Shown piece after piece: positions 27,391 to 36,395 of a stretch of DNA of 64,000 nt. The notes beneath the pieces were generated by a model that saw only the letters and a list, made by a program, of their open reading frames with translations, had not been told where the DNA came from and did not search any database. Position numbers and translations under genes: made by a program. Numbering within the stretch: position 1 is the stretch's first letter; the number at the start of each line of letters is the position of its first letter. The stretch spans positions 186,001-250,000 of the forward strand of contig NZ_JABJVM010000004.1 of NCBI RefSeq assembly GCF_013820765.1, given 5' to 3'. Source of the DNA: Paenilisteria rustica. Lineage in GTDB: Bacteria; Bacillota; Bacilli; Lactobacillales; Listeriaceae.

Positions 27391-28290
27391 ATGAAGAAGA
27401 AATTAGTATTAGGTATGGTATCAATGATGGGTCTATTCAGCTTAGCAGCTTGCGGAAATTCAGCAAACGATGCTGTTGTTGAAACCAAAGCCGGAGACGT
27501 AACACAACAAGAACTTTACGATGCAATGAAAGCTAAAGTCGGCGATCAATATGTATCGCAAATAGCAATGACGAAAATTCTTGAAGATAAATACAAAGTA
27601 ACAGACAAAGAAATCGATGCAGCATACAAGACTTTCGAAGATCAATATGGTGACCAACTTGCGAGCATGTTACAACAAAGTGGTTACACAGAGAAATCAT
27701 TCAAGTCTGATTACCTGAAATTCGATCTATTAAGCACAAAAGCAGCAGAAGCTTCTGTTGATACTAGCGATAAAGCACTAGAAGCATATTACAAAACATG
27801 GCAACCAAACATCACAGTAGAACACATCTTAGTTGCTGACAAAGCGAAAGCAGATGACCTTCACAAGAAAGTAACATCTGGCGGTAACTTTGAAGAATTA
27901 GCAAAAGCTAACTCTACAGATACAGGTTCTGCTACACAAGGCGGTAAATTAGCTCCATTCGGTCCTGGTAAAATGTTACCTGAATTCGAAAAAGCAGCTT
28001 ACGCATTGAAAAACAAAGGTGACATCAGCCCAGTTATTAAAACAGACGCTGGTTACCACATCATCAAAATGCTAGACCACCCAGCAAAAACTACTTTCGA
28101 GAAAGACAAAGCACAAGTGAAGAAAGACTACTTGGCAACGAAAGTAACAGCTGAATCAAAAACTGCAGCACTAGAAAAACTTTACAAAAAAGCTGACGTT
28201 AAGATTGATGATAAAGACTTGAAAGACGCATTCACGCAATATGATGGATCTGCTTCAAAAGCAGCTGACGAGTCAACTACTACTAAATAA
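27391..28290 (+). CDS. prsA: PrsA foldase lipoprotein
   Basis: Protein of 299 aa, an extracytoplasmic peptidyl-prolyl isomerase/chaperone for secreted proteins. A lipoprotein signal with lipobox LAAC (about residues 18-21) leads to membrane anchoring. The parvulin (PpiC) domain is about 137-230 (ITVEHILVADKAKADDL to GYHIIKML), flanked by the helical SurA-like chaperone region. Sequence closely recalls Listeria PrsA2/PrsA1. GAGGAG is 13 nt before ATG 27391, unusually far, but the signal peptide fixes this start. Confidence 0.95.
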   Translation: MKKKLVLGMVSMMGLFSLAACGNSANDAVVETKAGDVTQQELYDAMKAKVGDQYVSQIAMTKILEDKYKVTDKEIDAAYKTFEDQYGDQLASMLQQSGYTEKSFKSDYLKFDLLSTKAAEASVDTSDKALEAYYKTWQPNITVEHILVADKAKADDLHKKVTSGGNFEELAKANSTDTGSATQGGKLAPFGPGKMLPEFEKAAYALKNKGDISPVIKTDAGYHIIKMLDHPAKTTFEKDKAQVKKDYLATKVTAESKTAALEKLYKKADVKIDDKDLKDAFTQYDGSASKAADESTTTK

Positions 28291-28296
28291 TAAGTA

Positions 28297-28338
28297 AATA
28301 AAGAGCCTAGAATCTGTGGATTCTAGGCTCTTTATTTG
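28297..28338. terminator. Bidirectional terminator
   Basis: An 18-bp stem AATAAAGAGCCTAGAATC / GATTCTAGGCTCTTTATT around TGTG, with A- and T-runs on either side; shared by prsA and the convergent VOC gene. Confidence 0.9.
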
Positions 28339-28339
28339 C

Positions 28340-28720
28340 TTATTTTTGAAGGATTGCAAAATAGTTGTTTTCAGGATCAGCGAAGTTGAAGACGCGACCC
28401 ATGCCTGGTACATCTACAAGTGCACCAACTGTGACTCCTTTTGCTTTAAAATCTTCGTACATAGCATCTAGATTATCACCAAAAAGTAAGATAGACGGCG
28501 TACCCAAGTTCATTTCTGGTTGTGCTTTAGCTACTGCTACCTTGTCTTGCAGGACGAATGTCGTTACGGCGTCATTGTTTGGTGCGATTTCAATCCAACG
28601 TTCCGGTGCCCCAGCTGCGTTTTCAGATTTAATTACGAAACCTACTTTTTCTGTCCAGAATTTCGCTACTGCCTCTTGGTCGTTGACGTAAATCATTACT
28701 TGCCCGATTTTGTTAATCAT
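28340..28720 (-). CDS. VOC/glyoxalase-superfamily protein
   Basis: Protein of 126 aa with two beta-alpha-beta-beta-beta VOC modules (QVMIYVNDQEAVAKFWTEKVGF opening the first; FNFADPENNYFAILQ closing the second). Such small proteins are metal-dependent lyases, dioxygenases or antibiotic-binding proteins. ATG 28720 follows GAGGAA. The catalytic metal ligands of glyoxalase I are not clearly conserved, so no reaction is assigned. Confidence 0.82.
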   Translation of the reverse strand: MINKIGQVMIYVNDQEAVAKFWTEKVGFVIKSENAAGAPERWIEIAPNNDAVTTFVLQDKVAVAKAQPEMNLGTPSILLFGDNLDAMYEDFKAKGVTVGALVDVPGMGRVFNFADPENNYFAILQK

Positions 28721-28842
28721 GTGTTATTCCTCTTTTCTTTTCTTTTGTTTTTGATTGCTTGTTTGAGCGCATATTACGAATCTCGGAAAATATATCTCCA
28801 TCTCAAGTGAATGAATAAAAGCTATCTTCCCGTCCTCCGCCT

Positions 28843-28898
28843 CTCGCACTCATATGGAGACACTATGCTGCTTTTTAGAATCTCCATATGAATGCGAG
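28843..28898. repeat. 18-bp inverted repeat with 20-nt loop
   Basis: Arms CTCGCACTCATATGGAGA (28843-28860) and TCTCCATATGAATGCGAG (28881-28898) pair over 18 bp with one C-A/G-T position. No T-run follows on either strand, so it is not an obvious terminator. Confidence 0.7.
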
Positions 28899-28978
28899 AA
28901 ATGTGAGCATGTAACCCATCACCTGCGCCTCCGATCTAGCTTCAACGGCCAACTCCTCGAAAACTTCACGCCCTCCAC

Positions 28979-29012
28979 AAAAAGCAAGAGCGGCTTTTTC
29001 TTGCGCCCGCTC
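28979..29012 (-). terminator. Likely terminator of yhaM
   Basis: Minus-strand GAGCGG / CCGCTC stem with a 13-nt loop then TTGCTTTTTG. The stem is short, so this is moderate evidence. Confidence 0.55.
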
Positions 29013-29049
29013 CAGTTTTTTTCGGAGCTGAACGGGCCGTTTCAGCTTT

Positions 29050-30021
29050 TCATTTAAAATTCGGATTATAAAACGACCTATTATCCAATCCAAACACCCG
29101 CTCTGAAAATTCACCTGGTTTCGTATGGCGTAATGCCTTATCCATCATATTCATCGACGCGTCCATCAAATCAATCTGATGCAAAATCTCGGCTTCTCTC
29201 ACAAGTGGTGGTTTAGGACTTCCCCACTCGCCTTTTCCATGATGACTCAAAAGAACGTGCTTCAATATCACAACTTCCTCGCCTTCAATTCCTAACTCAT
29301 CCGCCATCTTGCTCACTTCTTCTACCACAATCGAAATATGACCAATCAAATTTCCTTCCAGTGTATATGTAGTAGAAATCGGCCCTGAAAGCTCAATCAC
29401 TTTCCCCAGATCATGCAAAATCACACCAGCATACAATAAATCACGATTCACCGTCGGATACAAATCCGCAATCGATTTCGCCAAGCGTAACATCGATACC
29501 ACGTGAAAACTAAGTCCCGAAACAAATTCATGGTGATGCCTTACAGCCGCCGGATAATCAAAGAAATCATCCTGATACTTCTTCAAAAGCGCGCGCGTAA
29601 TCCGCTGTAAATTCGGATTTTGCATCTCAAAAATATACTTCGTTACTTCTTCACTCATCTCCGCCTTGTCAATTGGTGCCGTCTCCATAAACTGCCCAAT
29701 ACTAACACCATCAAGCCCCGATGACTGGCGAATTTGACGAATTTTCAACTGCTTTCTACCACGATAATTCTGCACTTCACCGACAATATTCACAATATTT
29801 TGGCTCGCATAATTCTCCTCATCACTGTCCGAGATATCCCACAGTTTCGCTTCCAATTCCCCCGATTTATCCTGTAAAACTAACGATAAAAAAGGCTTAC
29901 CATTGCTCGCGATTCCCTTCGTACTCGATTTTATTAATAGAAACAAATCAAGTCCTTCTCCAACTTCATAATCCAATAATTTCTTATCCATCTTCAGATC
30001 GCCTACTTTCTCCGATTCCAT
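29050..30021 (-). CDS. yhaM: YhaM 3'-5' exoribonuclease
   Basis: Protein of up to 323 aa. An OB-fold nucleic-acid domain (about 15-105) is followed by an HD phosphohydrolase domain (about 150-300) with [25 protein letters not shown] and [16 protein letters not shown]. YhaM trims single-stranded RNA and DNA in Firmicutes. The start is open: ATG 30021 has GAGG 5 nt upstream, while ATG 29991 ([11 protein letters not shown]) matches the family start better. It is 21 nt after yhaN, so it is the last gene of yhaO-yhaN-yhaM. Confidence 0.94.
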   Translation of the reverse strand: MESEKVGDLKMDKKLLDYEVGEGLDLFLLIKSSTKGIASNGKPFLSLVLQDKSGELEAKLWDISDSDEENYASQNIVNIVGEVQNYRGRKQLKIRQIRQSSGLDGVSIGQFMETAPIDKAEMSEEVTKYIFEMQNPNLQRITRALLKKYQDDFFDYPAAVRHHHEFVSGLSFHVVSMLRLAKSIADLYPTVNRDLLYAGVILHDLGKVIELSGPISTTYTLEGNLIGHISIVVEEVSKMADELGIEGEEVVILKHVLLSHHGKGEWGSPKPPLVREAEILHQIDLMDASMNMMDKALRHTKPGEFSERVFGLDNRSFYNPNFK

Positions 30022-30042
30022 TTTCGCCTCTACTTTACCCCT

Positions 30043-32850
30043 TTAGTATAGCATGTGTTGCTCTTCCTTGGAAAAATATTTGCTAAGCGGCTTGTGACAC
30101 GTAAAAAATATCACCTGATTTTCCCGCCGTATCTCCTGCAATAATACCATAATTTCTTCCAAACGTTCCTCATCAAAATTCACAAAACTATCATCAATAA
30201 TAATCGGCAATCGCAGTTCCCCATGTAACATCTGAATCACCGCAAAACGAATCGCCAAATAAAGCTGTTCCTTCGTCGCCTGGCTCAACTCCTCTGGGAA
30301 GAAACGCATCCCATCATACCGCTCCACCTGCAACCTATTCTCCGTGAACCGAACCAATTTATAGTTCCCCATCGAAAGCACATCAAAGAAATGCGTCGCA
30401 CGCGTCAACACTTTCGGCAACTTCTCCTCCTGCAATTTACGCATAATCTGACCAACCATTTCTTTGGCCAACTTCACACGCATCCATTCCTCCGCCAAAT
30501 CCCGAAAAGACTCCTGCTCCGAATAAAAATACTGCATTCGATCCGAGAAACTTTGCCCGTCCTCAAGCGTCTCACGCGCCAATTCCTTCTCCGCAATCAC
30601 CTTACGATAACGATCCAAATCCGTATCCAGCACCCGTAACCGGTCCTTACGCTCCAACACCTGAGCACTAATCTCACTCTCCTGCTGTATTCCCGAAAAG
30701 CTCTCCAAATGCGAATCCGTAATCTGCGCCCGAAGCAACACGGCCCGTTCCTGCCATTTCCACTGCTGCTCCACCTGCAACCCCTTCTGCCGGAAAAATT
30801 CCTCATTCTTCACATTCGCTGCTTTCAACAATTCCGACTTATCAAGCGCTATCGAAGCCTTTTCCCGCTCCAAAATAGCAACCTGATTCCGTAACTGTTC
30901 CTCTTTCTCCTGCGACTTCGCAATCTCGGCTACAAACGATTTCCGAGCCTTCCGCTTCGTTTTCAGAAACATCACTTGTTCATCCACAGGCAACGATTCC
31001 AGATTCAATTGCTGCACCAATTCCTCTAGTTTTGACTCCCATTCCACCACTTTCCCGCGGAGTACCTGCACATCTTTCGCAGCCTTTCCCTTGTTCTCAA
31101 TCCCTTGCTTAACCTCCCGCCACACAAACAAAATGCTCTCCAACCGCTTCCCAGAAAAATCACTAGGTAAGAAAAACAGCTCCCGATACGCCTGCCATTT
31201 AGCATCCAAATCCGCATCCACAACCCGCAATTCTCTCAAACGTCGCTCATTCTGCTCCACCTGTAGCGCCAAGTTATCCATCCCATCATAACATTTCTTA
31301 AGTGCCGCTCTCGCCTGCTTCTGCCCCATAAAAGCACCATATTCCGCTGGATCATAAGACGCTTTCCCATCTTGCTTCCGTATAAATCCAAGCCAAGAAA
31401 ATACCATCCCAACAAAAAATAGCACCGCGACACCATATAAAATGACCCACTGCAACACACCCGCCAAAATCAAGCTCAGCAAAAACAACAAAGCAAAGCC
31501 AATCACTGGGACAGGTAACACCGTTCGCTTCCTCGTTTCGCGCCGTTCCAACTGTTGCTGAACCTGTTGAAATTTCGCCGAAGACCACAAATCCTGCTCC
31601 AAATCCTCACATTGCTTCTGAAGTTGCTCCAACTCATGTTGTTTCCATACCTGCTGCTGTTCTAATTCCGCAATCTGCACCCGATTCTGCTCGGACTCCT
31701 GCTGTAAACCAGCCAAATTATGCTCCACCGAAACATCCAAGCGCATCGCCAAAATATCCTCGTCCTCCGGAATCACCTTCACCGCATCCAACGAAGTAAA
31801 TTGTTGCGCCTCCTTCTGATCCAAATAACGAATATCCTGCTCTAACTCGCCAGCACGCCTCTTCCATTCCTGAAAAAGCGGCCACGTCTCAAGCAAGCCA
31901 TCCACTTTCTCCGCATCCGACTCACTCCACAAATCATTCGTCCGCTGCTGCTCCACAAGTTGCACCAATCGCTCCTGCCACTGAATAAGCTGCGCGTTCA
32001 ACTCCTTCTCCCGCGCCTCCAAATGCTCCAATCGCACTATCCCATTCGCTGGAAAATCCAGATCGCCCAACTGCTCCATCTGCTTCCACAAAAAACGCCA
32101 TTCCTCATAAACCGGCCAAACTTTGAGCAACGCTTCCTCCTGCTCCATCTCCATCCGCAAACCTTGCCGCTCTGTATACGTCCGCGAAACACCAGCCTGC
32201 GCCTCTTCCAGTTCCTCCACAATACGCAAATACTGTTGATTATTCCGCTTTCCGTCCTGGTATGTCGCAAACGCCTGCTTCACCTTCAACAGCTGCTGAT
32301 TCAACTTCGGATTTTTCCCACTCGGCTTAAAAAGCTCATCCAAGCGCTTCTGCAAACGCTCCTCCGCTCGAATCAACACATCCGAACCAATCGTACCCGT
32401 TGCTAATAAATACCGCTCAAAATCCACTTCCTTCAAATTCTGCACATTTTGCAATCCGTGAATATCAAACGAAAAAATAGACTGATAACGTGTTCGATCC
32501 ATTCCACCAAGCATCTGCTCCAAATAAACCTCAGTGCCTGTCGAACCATCCTCAAAATAAACAGTCACATCACCAGTCGCTTTCCCACGCAACCGCTCCA
32601 CAGTCACCCGGCCAAATATCGTATCTTCCAGCACCAATTTCCCGCCATATGCCCCTTTACTCTTCGGTTCCATTCGCGGTAAACTCTGCTGTTTCGTCGG
32701 AAAACCAAATAAAATACTATGAATAAAAGCCATAATTGTCGACTTTCCAGCTTCATTCGCTCCGAAAAACAATTGAAAATCCTGCAATCCCTCTATTTTC
32801 TTACCTTCCCATTTACCATATCCGACAATTTCCAATGCACTAATCTTCAT
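30043..32850 (-). CDS. yhaN: YhaN SMC-like ATPase (SbcC/Rad50-type)
   Basis: Protein of 935 aa. Walker A is FGANEAGKST (29-38) at the N-terminus and Walker B IIIDDSFVNFDEERL near 890 at the C-terminus, with long coiled coils between. Near 460-500 there are two hydrophobic helices (VIGFALLFLLSLILAGVLQW, then a second), an odd feature for an SMC-like protein but known for YhaN-type proteins. Its start overlaps yhaO by 4 nt. Together they resemble an SbcCD/Mre11-Rad50-type nuclease, possibly membrane-tethered. Confidence 0.9.
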   Translation of the reverse strand: MKISALEIVGYGKWEGKKIEGLQDFQLFFGANEAGKSTIMAFIHSILFGFPTKQQSLPRMEPKSKGAYGGKLVLEDTIFGRVTVERLRGKATGDVTVYFEDGSTGTEVYLEQMLGGMDRTRYQSIFSFDIHGLQNVQNLKEVDFERYLLATGTIGSDVLIRAEERLQKRLDELFKPSGKNPKLNQQLLKVKQAFATYQDGKRNNQQYLRIVEELEEAQAGVSRTYTERQGLRMEMEQEEALLKVWPVYEEWRFLWKQMEQLGDLDFPANGIVRLEHLEAREKELNAQLIQWQERLVQLVEQQRTNDLWSESDAEKVDGLLETWPLFQEWKRRAGELEQDIRYLDQKEAQQFTSLDAVKVIPEDEDILAMRLDVSVEHNLAGLQQESEQNRVQIAELEQQQVWKQHELEQLQKQCEDLEQDLWSSAKFQQVQQQLERRETRKRTVLPVPVIGFALLFLLSLILAGVLQWVILYGVAVLFFVGMVFSWLGFIRKQDGKASYDPAEYGAFMGQKQARAALKKCYDGMDNLALQVEQNERRLRELRVVDADLDAKWQAYRELFFLPSDFSGKRLESILFVWREVKQGIENKGKAAKDVQVLRGKVVEWESKLEELVQQLNLESLPVDEQVMFLKTKRKARKSFVAEIAKSQEKEEQLRNQVAILEREKASIALDKSELLKAANVKNEEFFRQKGLQVEQQWKWQERAVLLRAQITDSHLESFSGIQQESEISAQVLERKDRLRVLDTDLDRYRKVIAEKELARETLEDGQSFSDRMQYFYSEQESFRDLAEEWMRVKLAKEMVGQIMRKLQEEKLPKVLTRATHFFDVLSMGNYKLVRFTENRLQVERYDGMRFFPEELSQATKEQLYLAIRFAVIQMLHGELRLPIIIDDSFVNFDEERLEEIMVLLQEIRRENQVIFFTCHKPLSKYFSKEEQHMLY

Positions 32851-34085
32851 TTGATGTCACCCTTCAACTGTTCCAACATATTTTCAAGTAAACTTGCCGA
32901 CTCTTCCACAAGCCTTTCCCGATCCGTTTCCCCAAAATCCTCCAAAAACCGATTCGTCGCCCCATTCGCAAATAAACTCTCCGTAGCCTGATAGAAGGCA
33001 CTCTCCTGCTTCAAATCCTCTTTCGCAAACTCCCATTCATCCAAAAGCCCAGATGTAGCTAACCAGTCCGTATCCAGCTTCGCAACCTCATAGCTCACCC
33101 GCATCACCCAAACAAAATTAGGCTCATCCATCCAAAGCTCCTGCAACATATCCAGCCATTCACCACTGTCCATTCGTTGCTTCACATCGCTACTAAGTGC
33201 AACTTCCGATCTTACAACCAACGATAATAAAACTGCCTTATCCGATCTCGTAGCCTCTTTCACTGCTTGCATCAACAACTGAAAAAGCCCTGAAAAATCA
33301 ACTTCCGTCTGAATCTCCAATGTCTTCTCTTCCCAAATAATCGGCGCCGTGTCAACAAACGTCAACTCCGCTCCCGTTTCACGCAACGAAACAAGCGTCA
33401 CACCTTTCTCACCAGTTTCCTTACGATGTCTCCCCTGAATATTTCCCGGGAAATAAACCATCGGATCCTCCAATAAAACCTGCCGTATATGAATATGACC
33501 TAACGCCCAATAATCCATCTGTTTCATATCATTCACTCGAAACGGCGCATACACATCCTGCACTGGATTTCCCGTCATTTCCGAACCATGTAATAACCCA
33601 ATATGGAAATCAGCATCACCTTCACGCTTATATTTCGCATAAACTGCTTCACGAATATGCCGCTCCCCGTAACTAAATCCATACAAATTCACCTTATATC
33701 CCTGCGTACTAAGAAATGTATGACATTCCAATTCCGTATCAAAGACCGTCACATTATCAGGCAATTGTAAACGATCCTGATATTTTGCGACATAATCATG
33801 ATTTCCATGTATCATATAAACCGGAATCCCACTCTGCTTCAGACGCCCCATTTCCCGGTAAAATCGAGCCTGCGCCTTAATACTCTGATCTTCCTCATCA
33901 TATATATCTCCAGCGATAATCACAAAATCAACCTTCTCTTCCATCGCCACATCTACAGCCTTAGTAAACGACACAAACGTACTATCCTTTAACTGCCTAA
34001 AAACCGTATCTGGCAACTGCTTCAAGCCTAAAAATGGGCTATCCAAATGTAAATCCGCCATATGTACAAATCGTATCTCTTTCAT
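32847..34085 (-). CDS. yhaO: YhaO metallophosphoesterase (SbcD/Mre11-like)
   Basis: Protein of 412 aa. The calcineurin-like phosphoesterase domain (about 1-250) carries FVHMADLHLDSPF, IIAGDIYDEED, IHGNHDYVAK, GLLHGS and WALGHIHIRQ, the five metal-binding motifs of Mre11/SbcD. The C-terminal part is a helical cap-like region. It is first in the yhaO-yhaN-yhaM operon and has a good promoter. By analogy it is the nuclease partner of YhaN in DNA end processing. Confidence 0.92.
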   Translation of the reverse strand: MKEIRFVHMADLHLDSPFLGLKQLPDTVFRQLKDSTFVSFTKAVDVAMEEKVDFVIIAGDIYDEEDQSIKAQARFYREMGRLKQSGIPVYMIHGNHDYVAKYQDRLQLPDNVTVFDTELECHTFLSTQGYKVNLYGFSYGERHIREAVYAKYKREGDADFHIGLLHGSEMTGNPVQDVYAPFRVNDMKQMDYWALGHIHIRQVLLEDPMVYFPGNIQGRHRKETGEKGVTLVSLRETGAELTFVDTAPIIWEEKTLEIQTEVDFSGLFQLLMQAVKEATRSDKAVLLSLVVRSEVALSSDVKQRMDSGEWLDMLQELWMDEPNFVWVMRVSYEVAKLDTDWLATSGLLDEWEFAKEDLKQESAFYQATESLFANGATNRFLEDFGETDRERLVEESASLLENMLEQLKGDIK

Positions 34086-34117
34086 AATAGCCCTCCTAAA
34101 TTACGAATATACGTTCT

Positions 34118-34146
34118 ATTATACCTTGAAACCCCTTATCACACAA
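34118..34146 (-). promoter_or_regulatory. Promoter of yhaO-yhaN-yhaM
   Basis: Minus-strand -35 TTGTGT (34146-34141), 17-bp spacer, perfect -10 TATAAT (34123-34118), about 33 nt before the yhaO start. Confidence 0.65.
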
Positions 34147-34246
34147 TGAATTCCCACTCAAAATTTGATAATTTTTCTAAAAAACCTCCCATTTATAAAG
34201 AAAACATGCTATTCTAAACATAATAACATCACAGGAGGTAAGAACA

Positions 34247-34681
34247 ATGGGCAACTGGCACCGAAGTTTTGGCGTATATGGCGTCGCAGAAGACAACGGC
34301 AAACTACTCATGATACAACGCGAAAAAGAACCCTACAAGCAAAAATGGGATTTACCTGGGGGCAAACTAAACGATGATGAAACACTGATGGATTGTCTCA
34401 AACGAAACATAGCCGAAATTGGTGGAAAACCTGATATAACGGCCAATCTTGGTGTCTACGATTTCCTTGTTGGCTATCCATTTCTTGATAAACGAATTTT
34501 GCAACACATTACAGCCCTTTTTTACATGAGCGTTGATTTTTCTGCGGAGAAAGCCGTGCCGCTCATTTTTCAATCCGAACCTACGAAAACGCTTAGTTAT
34601 CAATGGGTGCCCATGGATTTACTCACAGACAAAAATGCGACACCAGCTGCCCTAAAAGCCGCTGAAATCTTGCAGAAATAA
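34247..34681 (+). CDS. Nudix-fold protein with degenerate Nudix box
   Basis: Protein of 144 aa of Nudix fold (WHRSFGVYGVAEDNGKLLMIQR, WDLPGGKL). The box starts normally (G39, E45) but reads R53-N54-I-A-E57-I58-G-G-K61, so the Glu after Arg and the second Glu of the EE pair are replaced by Asn and Ile. Hydrolysis is therefore doubtful; nucleotide binding or a regulatory role is an alternative. GGAGG precedes the ATG. It shares a terminator with the convergent ylbF gene. Confidence 0.82.
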   Translation: MGNWHRSFGVYGVAEDNGKLLMIQREKEPYKQKWDLPGGKLNDDETLMDCLKRNIAEIGGKPDITANLGVYDFLVGYPFLDKRILQHITALFYMSVDFSAEKAVPLIFQSEPTKTLSYQWVPMDLLTDKNATPAALKAAEILQK

Positions 34682-34683
34682 AA

Positions 34684-34732
34684 AAACGCCGTACAAAAGC
34701 CACTAATTGGCAGCTTTCGTACGGCGTTTTCC
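34684..34732. terminator. Bidirectional terminator
   Basis: Stem AAACGCCGTAC(A)AAAGCC / GGC(AG)CTTTCGTACGGCGTTT with small internal asymmetry and A/T runs at both ends, between the nudix and ylbF genes. Confidence 0.85.
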
Positions 34733-34738
34733 GCGTTC

Positions 34739-35092
34739 TTATTTTTCTTTTACATCATATAATTCTTGTAACGGAGTCATGATGATGCGGTTTAAGTCAT
34801 TGATAATCAAACTCATCGCTTGCTCTTTTTCCATCAAGTTCGTGATTGCCGCGTTGCTTTGTACTTCTTCAGCAACTTCTTGCGCCAAATCAATCGTTTC
34901 ATCATCGATTTCTTGACCACTCATTTGTTTCTCTTGAATCGTTACTTGCACTTCACGGAAACGGTCGAATTTCACTTTCGCCTCAGCGTCAGCATTCACA
35001 TCCGCATACGCTTGCTTCAAGTTCGTAAATTGTTCTGTTTCACGAATACCACGTTCTAAGTCATTCGCAATGTCATAAATATTGATAGTCAT
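34739..35092 (-). CDS. YlbF/YmcA-family protein
   Basis: Protein of 117 aa, all-helical ([35 protein letters not shown] at the start, then a second long helix). The family includes YlbF and YmcA, which with YaaT form the Y-complex acting on RNase Y. ATG 35092 follows GGAGGA; the frame to 35161 is longer without support. From memory this corresponds to the lmo2223 position in L. monocytogenes. Confidence 0.86.
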   Translation of the reverse strand: MTINIYDIANDLERGIRETEQFTNLKQAYADVNADAEAKVKFDRFREVQVTIQEKQMSGQEIDDETIDLAQEVAEEVQSNAAITNLMEKEQAMSLIINDLNRIIMTPLQELYDVKEK

Positions 35093-35164
35093 TTTATGTT
35101 CCTCCATATATACGAAATTTTCTTCCTTCCCCACTATATCAAATTTCGCGGGCAAGGGCAAAGG

Positions 35165-36298
35165 TTAAAACCAAATAGCAATAATCCCTTGAAGTATCCC
35201 GATAAATCCTCCTAAAAAACCGCCTAAATAAGTAATCATTTTCAGCTCTTTTCCAGAAATATCAAGCACAATCTGTTCCATCTCACGTAACGAAAAAGCT
35301 TCAATCTGATGCTGCACCATCTTCCCAATTTCGAGACGCTGCAGTACCTCCGCACTATGCTCACTCGCAAACTGCAACACCGCATCCACCAAAAATGGCA
35401 CCACTTTATCCAAAATATCCTGCTCATACGGACGAATCCAATCCTGAACCGGCGTATCCATCCACTTCTCTAGTTGCACCGTTCGCATAATCTCCGCAAT
35501 CAACTGCTCGGAAAACTGCTCCTGCTTCTCAAGCGGCATCACATCCACCAAAGCACGCTCCGAAAACTGCTGCCATTCCGATACAATCAATGCCTCTAAA
35601 ACAGCCTCCGTTTCCGGCTTACCGATAAATTTCACAACCTCTTTTTGCATCCGAGTCGCAAATGTATCGTTATTCAAGAAAAGTCCGACCATACCGCCAA
35701 CTTTCCCACGTTCCGCCAAAATCCGCTCAATCATCGCCTTAATCTGGAGTTTCCCAGCATCACTCGCCGTAAATATCCCAATCTTCTTTAATGTTTGCGC
35801 CGAAATCGCCGGAATTTTTCGAGCCAGCTCCTCGTGCACCACATCCGGTAACACATTTTTCACCGCCAACTCATTACGCTTCACAAAAAACTGATCTAGC
35901 TGTCCTTTTAAAGCCGTCGCAATTTTGTCATGCGCCGTGTCTCCAATAGCCGTCATATCCCACTGCGCCAAAAGTTCCCTCGGCGTCGTCGCAATCGCCA
36001 ACTTCTCACGAACCAGCGCGTTTGCCGTCACGATCAACTCCGCGCGCAGTTCTTCCTCAGAAAGCTTCGCCTGCACCGCCTCGTTCGTCAACAAATGTTC
36101 CGCGACAACCTCACCAATTTTCACAGCCAATTCTTCACGACGCTTCGGAATAACACCAGGTGTAAAAGGAATTCGCCACTTACCAATATATTTTGCCTCA
36201 AACGGCCTAAAAAGCATCCGAATCGCAATAAAGTTCGTTGCAGCACCAATAAATGCCCCAACAATCACCATAAATAAAATCGTCATCCAAGCACTCAA
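35165..36298 (-). CDS. DUF445 (YheB-like) membrane protein
   Basis: Protein of 377 aa with one helix at each end (about 5-25, ILFMVIVGAFIGAATNFIAI, and about 355-375, GGFLGGFIGILQGIIAIW) and a long helical soluble region between, the DUF445 layout. N-terminal ATNFIAIRMLFRPFEAKYIGKWRIPFTPG is the family signature. Start TTG 36298 follows GAGGGTG. Function unknown; B. subtilis YheB-type proteins are next to the YlbF-type gene as here. Confidence 0.85.
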   Translation of the reverse strand: MSAWMTILFMVIVGAFIGAATNFIAIRMLFRPFEAKYIGKWRIPFTPGVIPKRREELAVKIGEVVAEHLLTNEAVQAKLSEEELRAELIVTANALVREKLAIATTPRELLAQWDMTAIGDTAHDKIATALKGQLDQFFVKRNELAVKNVLPDVVHEELARKIPAISAQTLKKIGIFTASDAGKLQIKAMIERILAERGKVGGMVGLFLNNDTFATRMQKEVVKFIGKPETEAVLEALIVSEWQQFSERALVDVMPLEKQEQFSEQLIAEIMRTVQLEKWMDTPVQDWIRPYEQDILDKVVPFLVDAVLQFASEHSAEVLQRLEIGKMVQHQIEAFSLREMEQIVLDISGKELKMITYLGGFLGGFIGILQGIIAIWF

Positions 36299-36395
36299 AA
36301 TAGCATCACCCTCTAATTTCCATGTAGTGCTATTATCTTACGGCATTTTAGCCAGCGACACAATGGTTTCATACAAAGTTCAGCCTAAAGTATGA

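Larger units (their letters stand above)
28721..29049. other. Intergenic region with long inverted repeat
   Basis: 329 nt without a credible gene. It holds the VOC ribosome site, the inverted repeat at 28843-28898 and the yhaM-side terminator at 28979-29012. A minus-strand frame at 28875-29114 overlaps the yhaM end and lacks a start context, so it is not called. Confidence 0.7.

Noticed and set aside
28875-29114. 79-aa minus-strand frame after yhaM
   Set aside because: It overlaps the 3' end of yhaM, lacks a ribosome site and shows no family pattern; it also spans a terminator hairpin.
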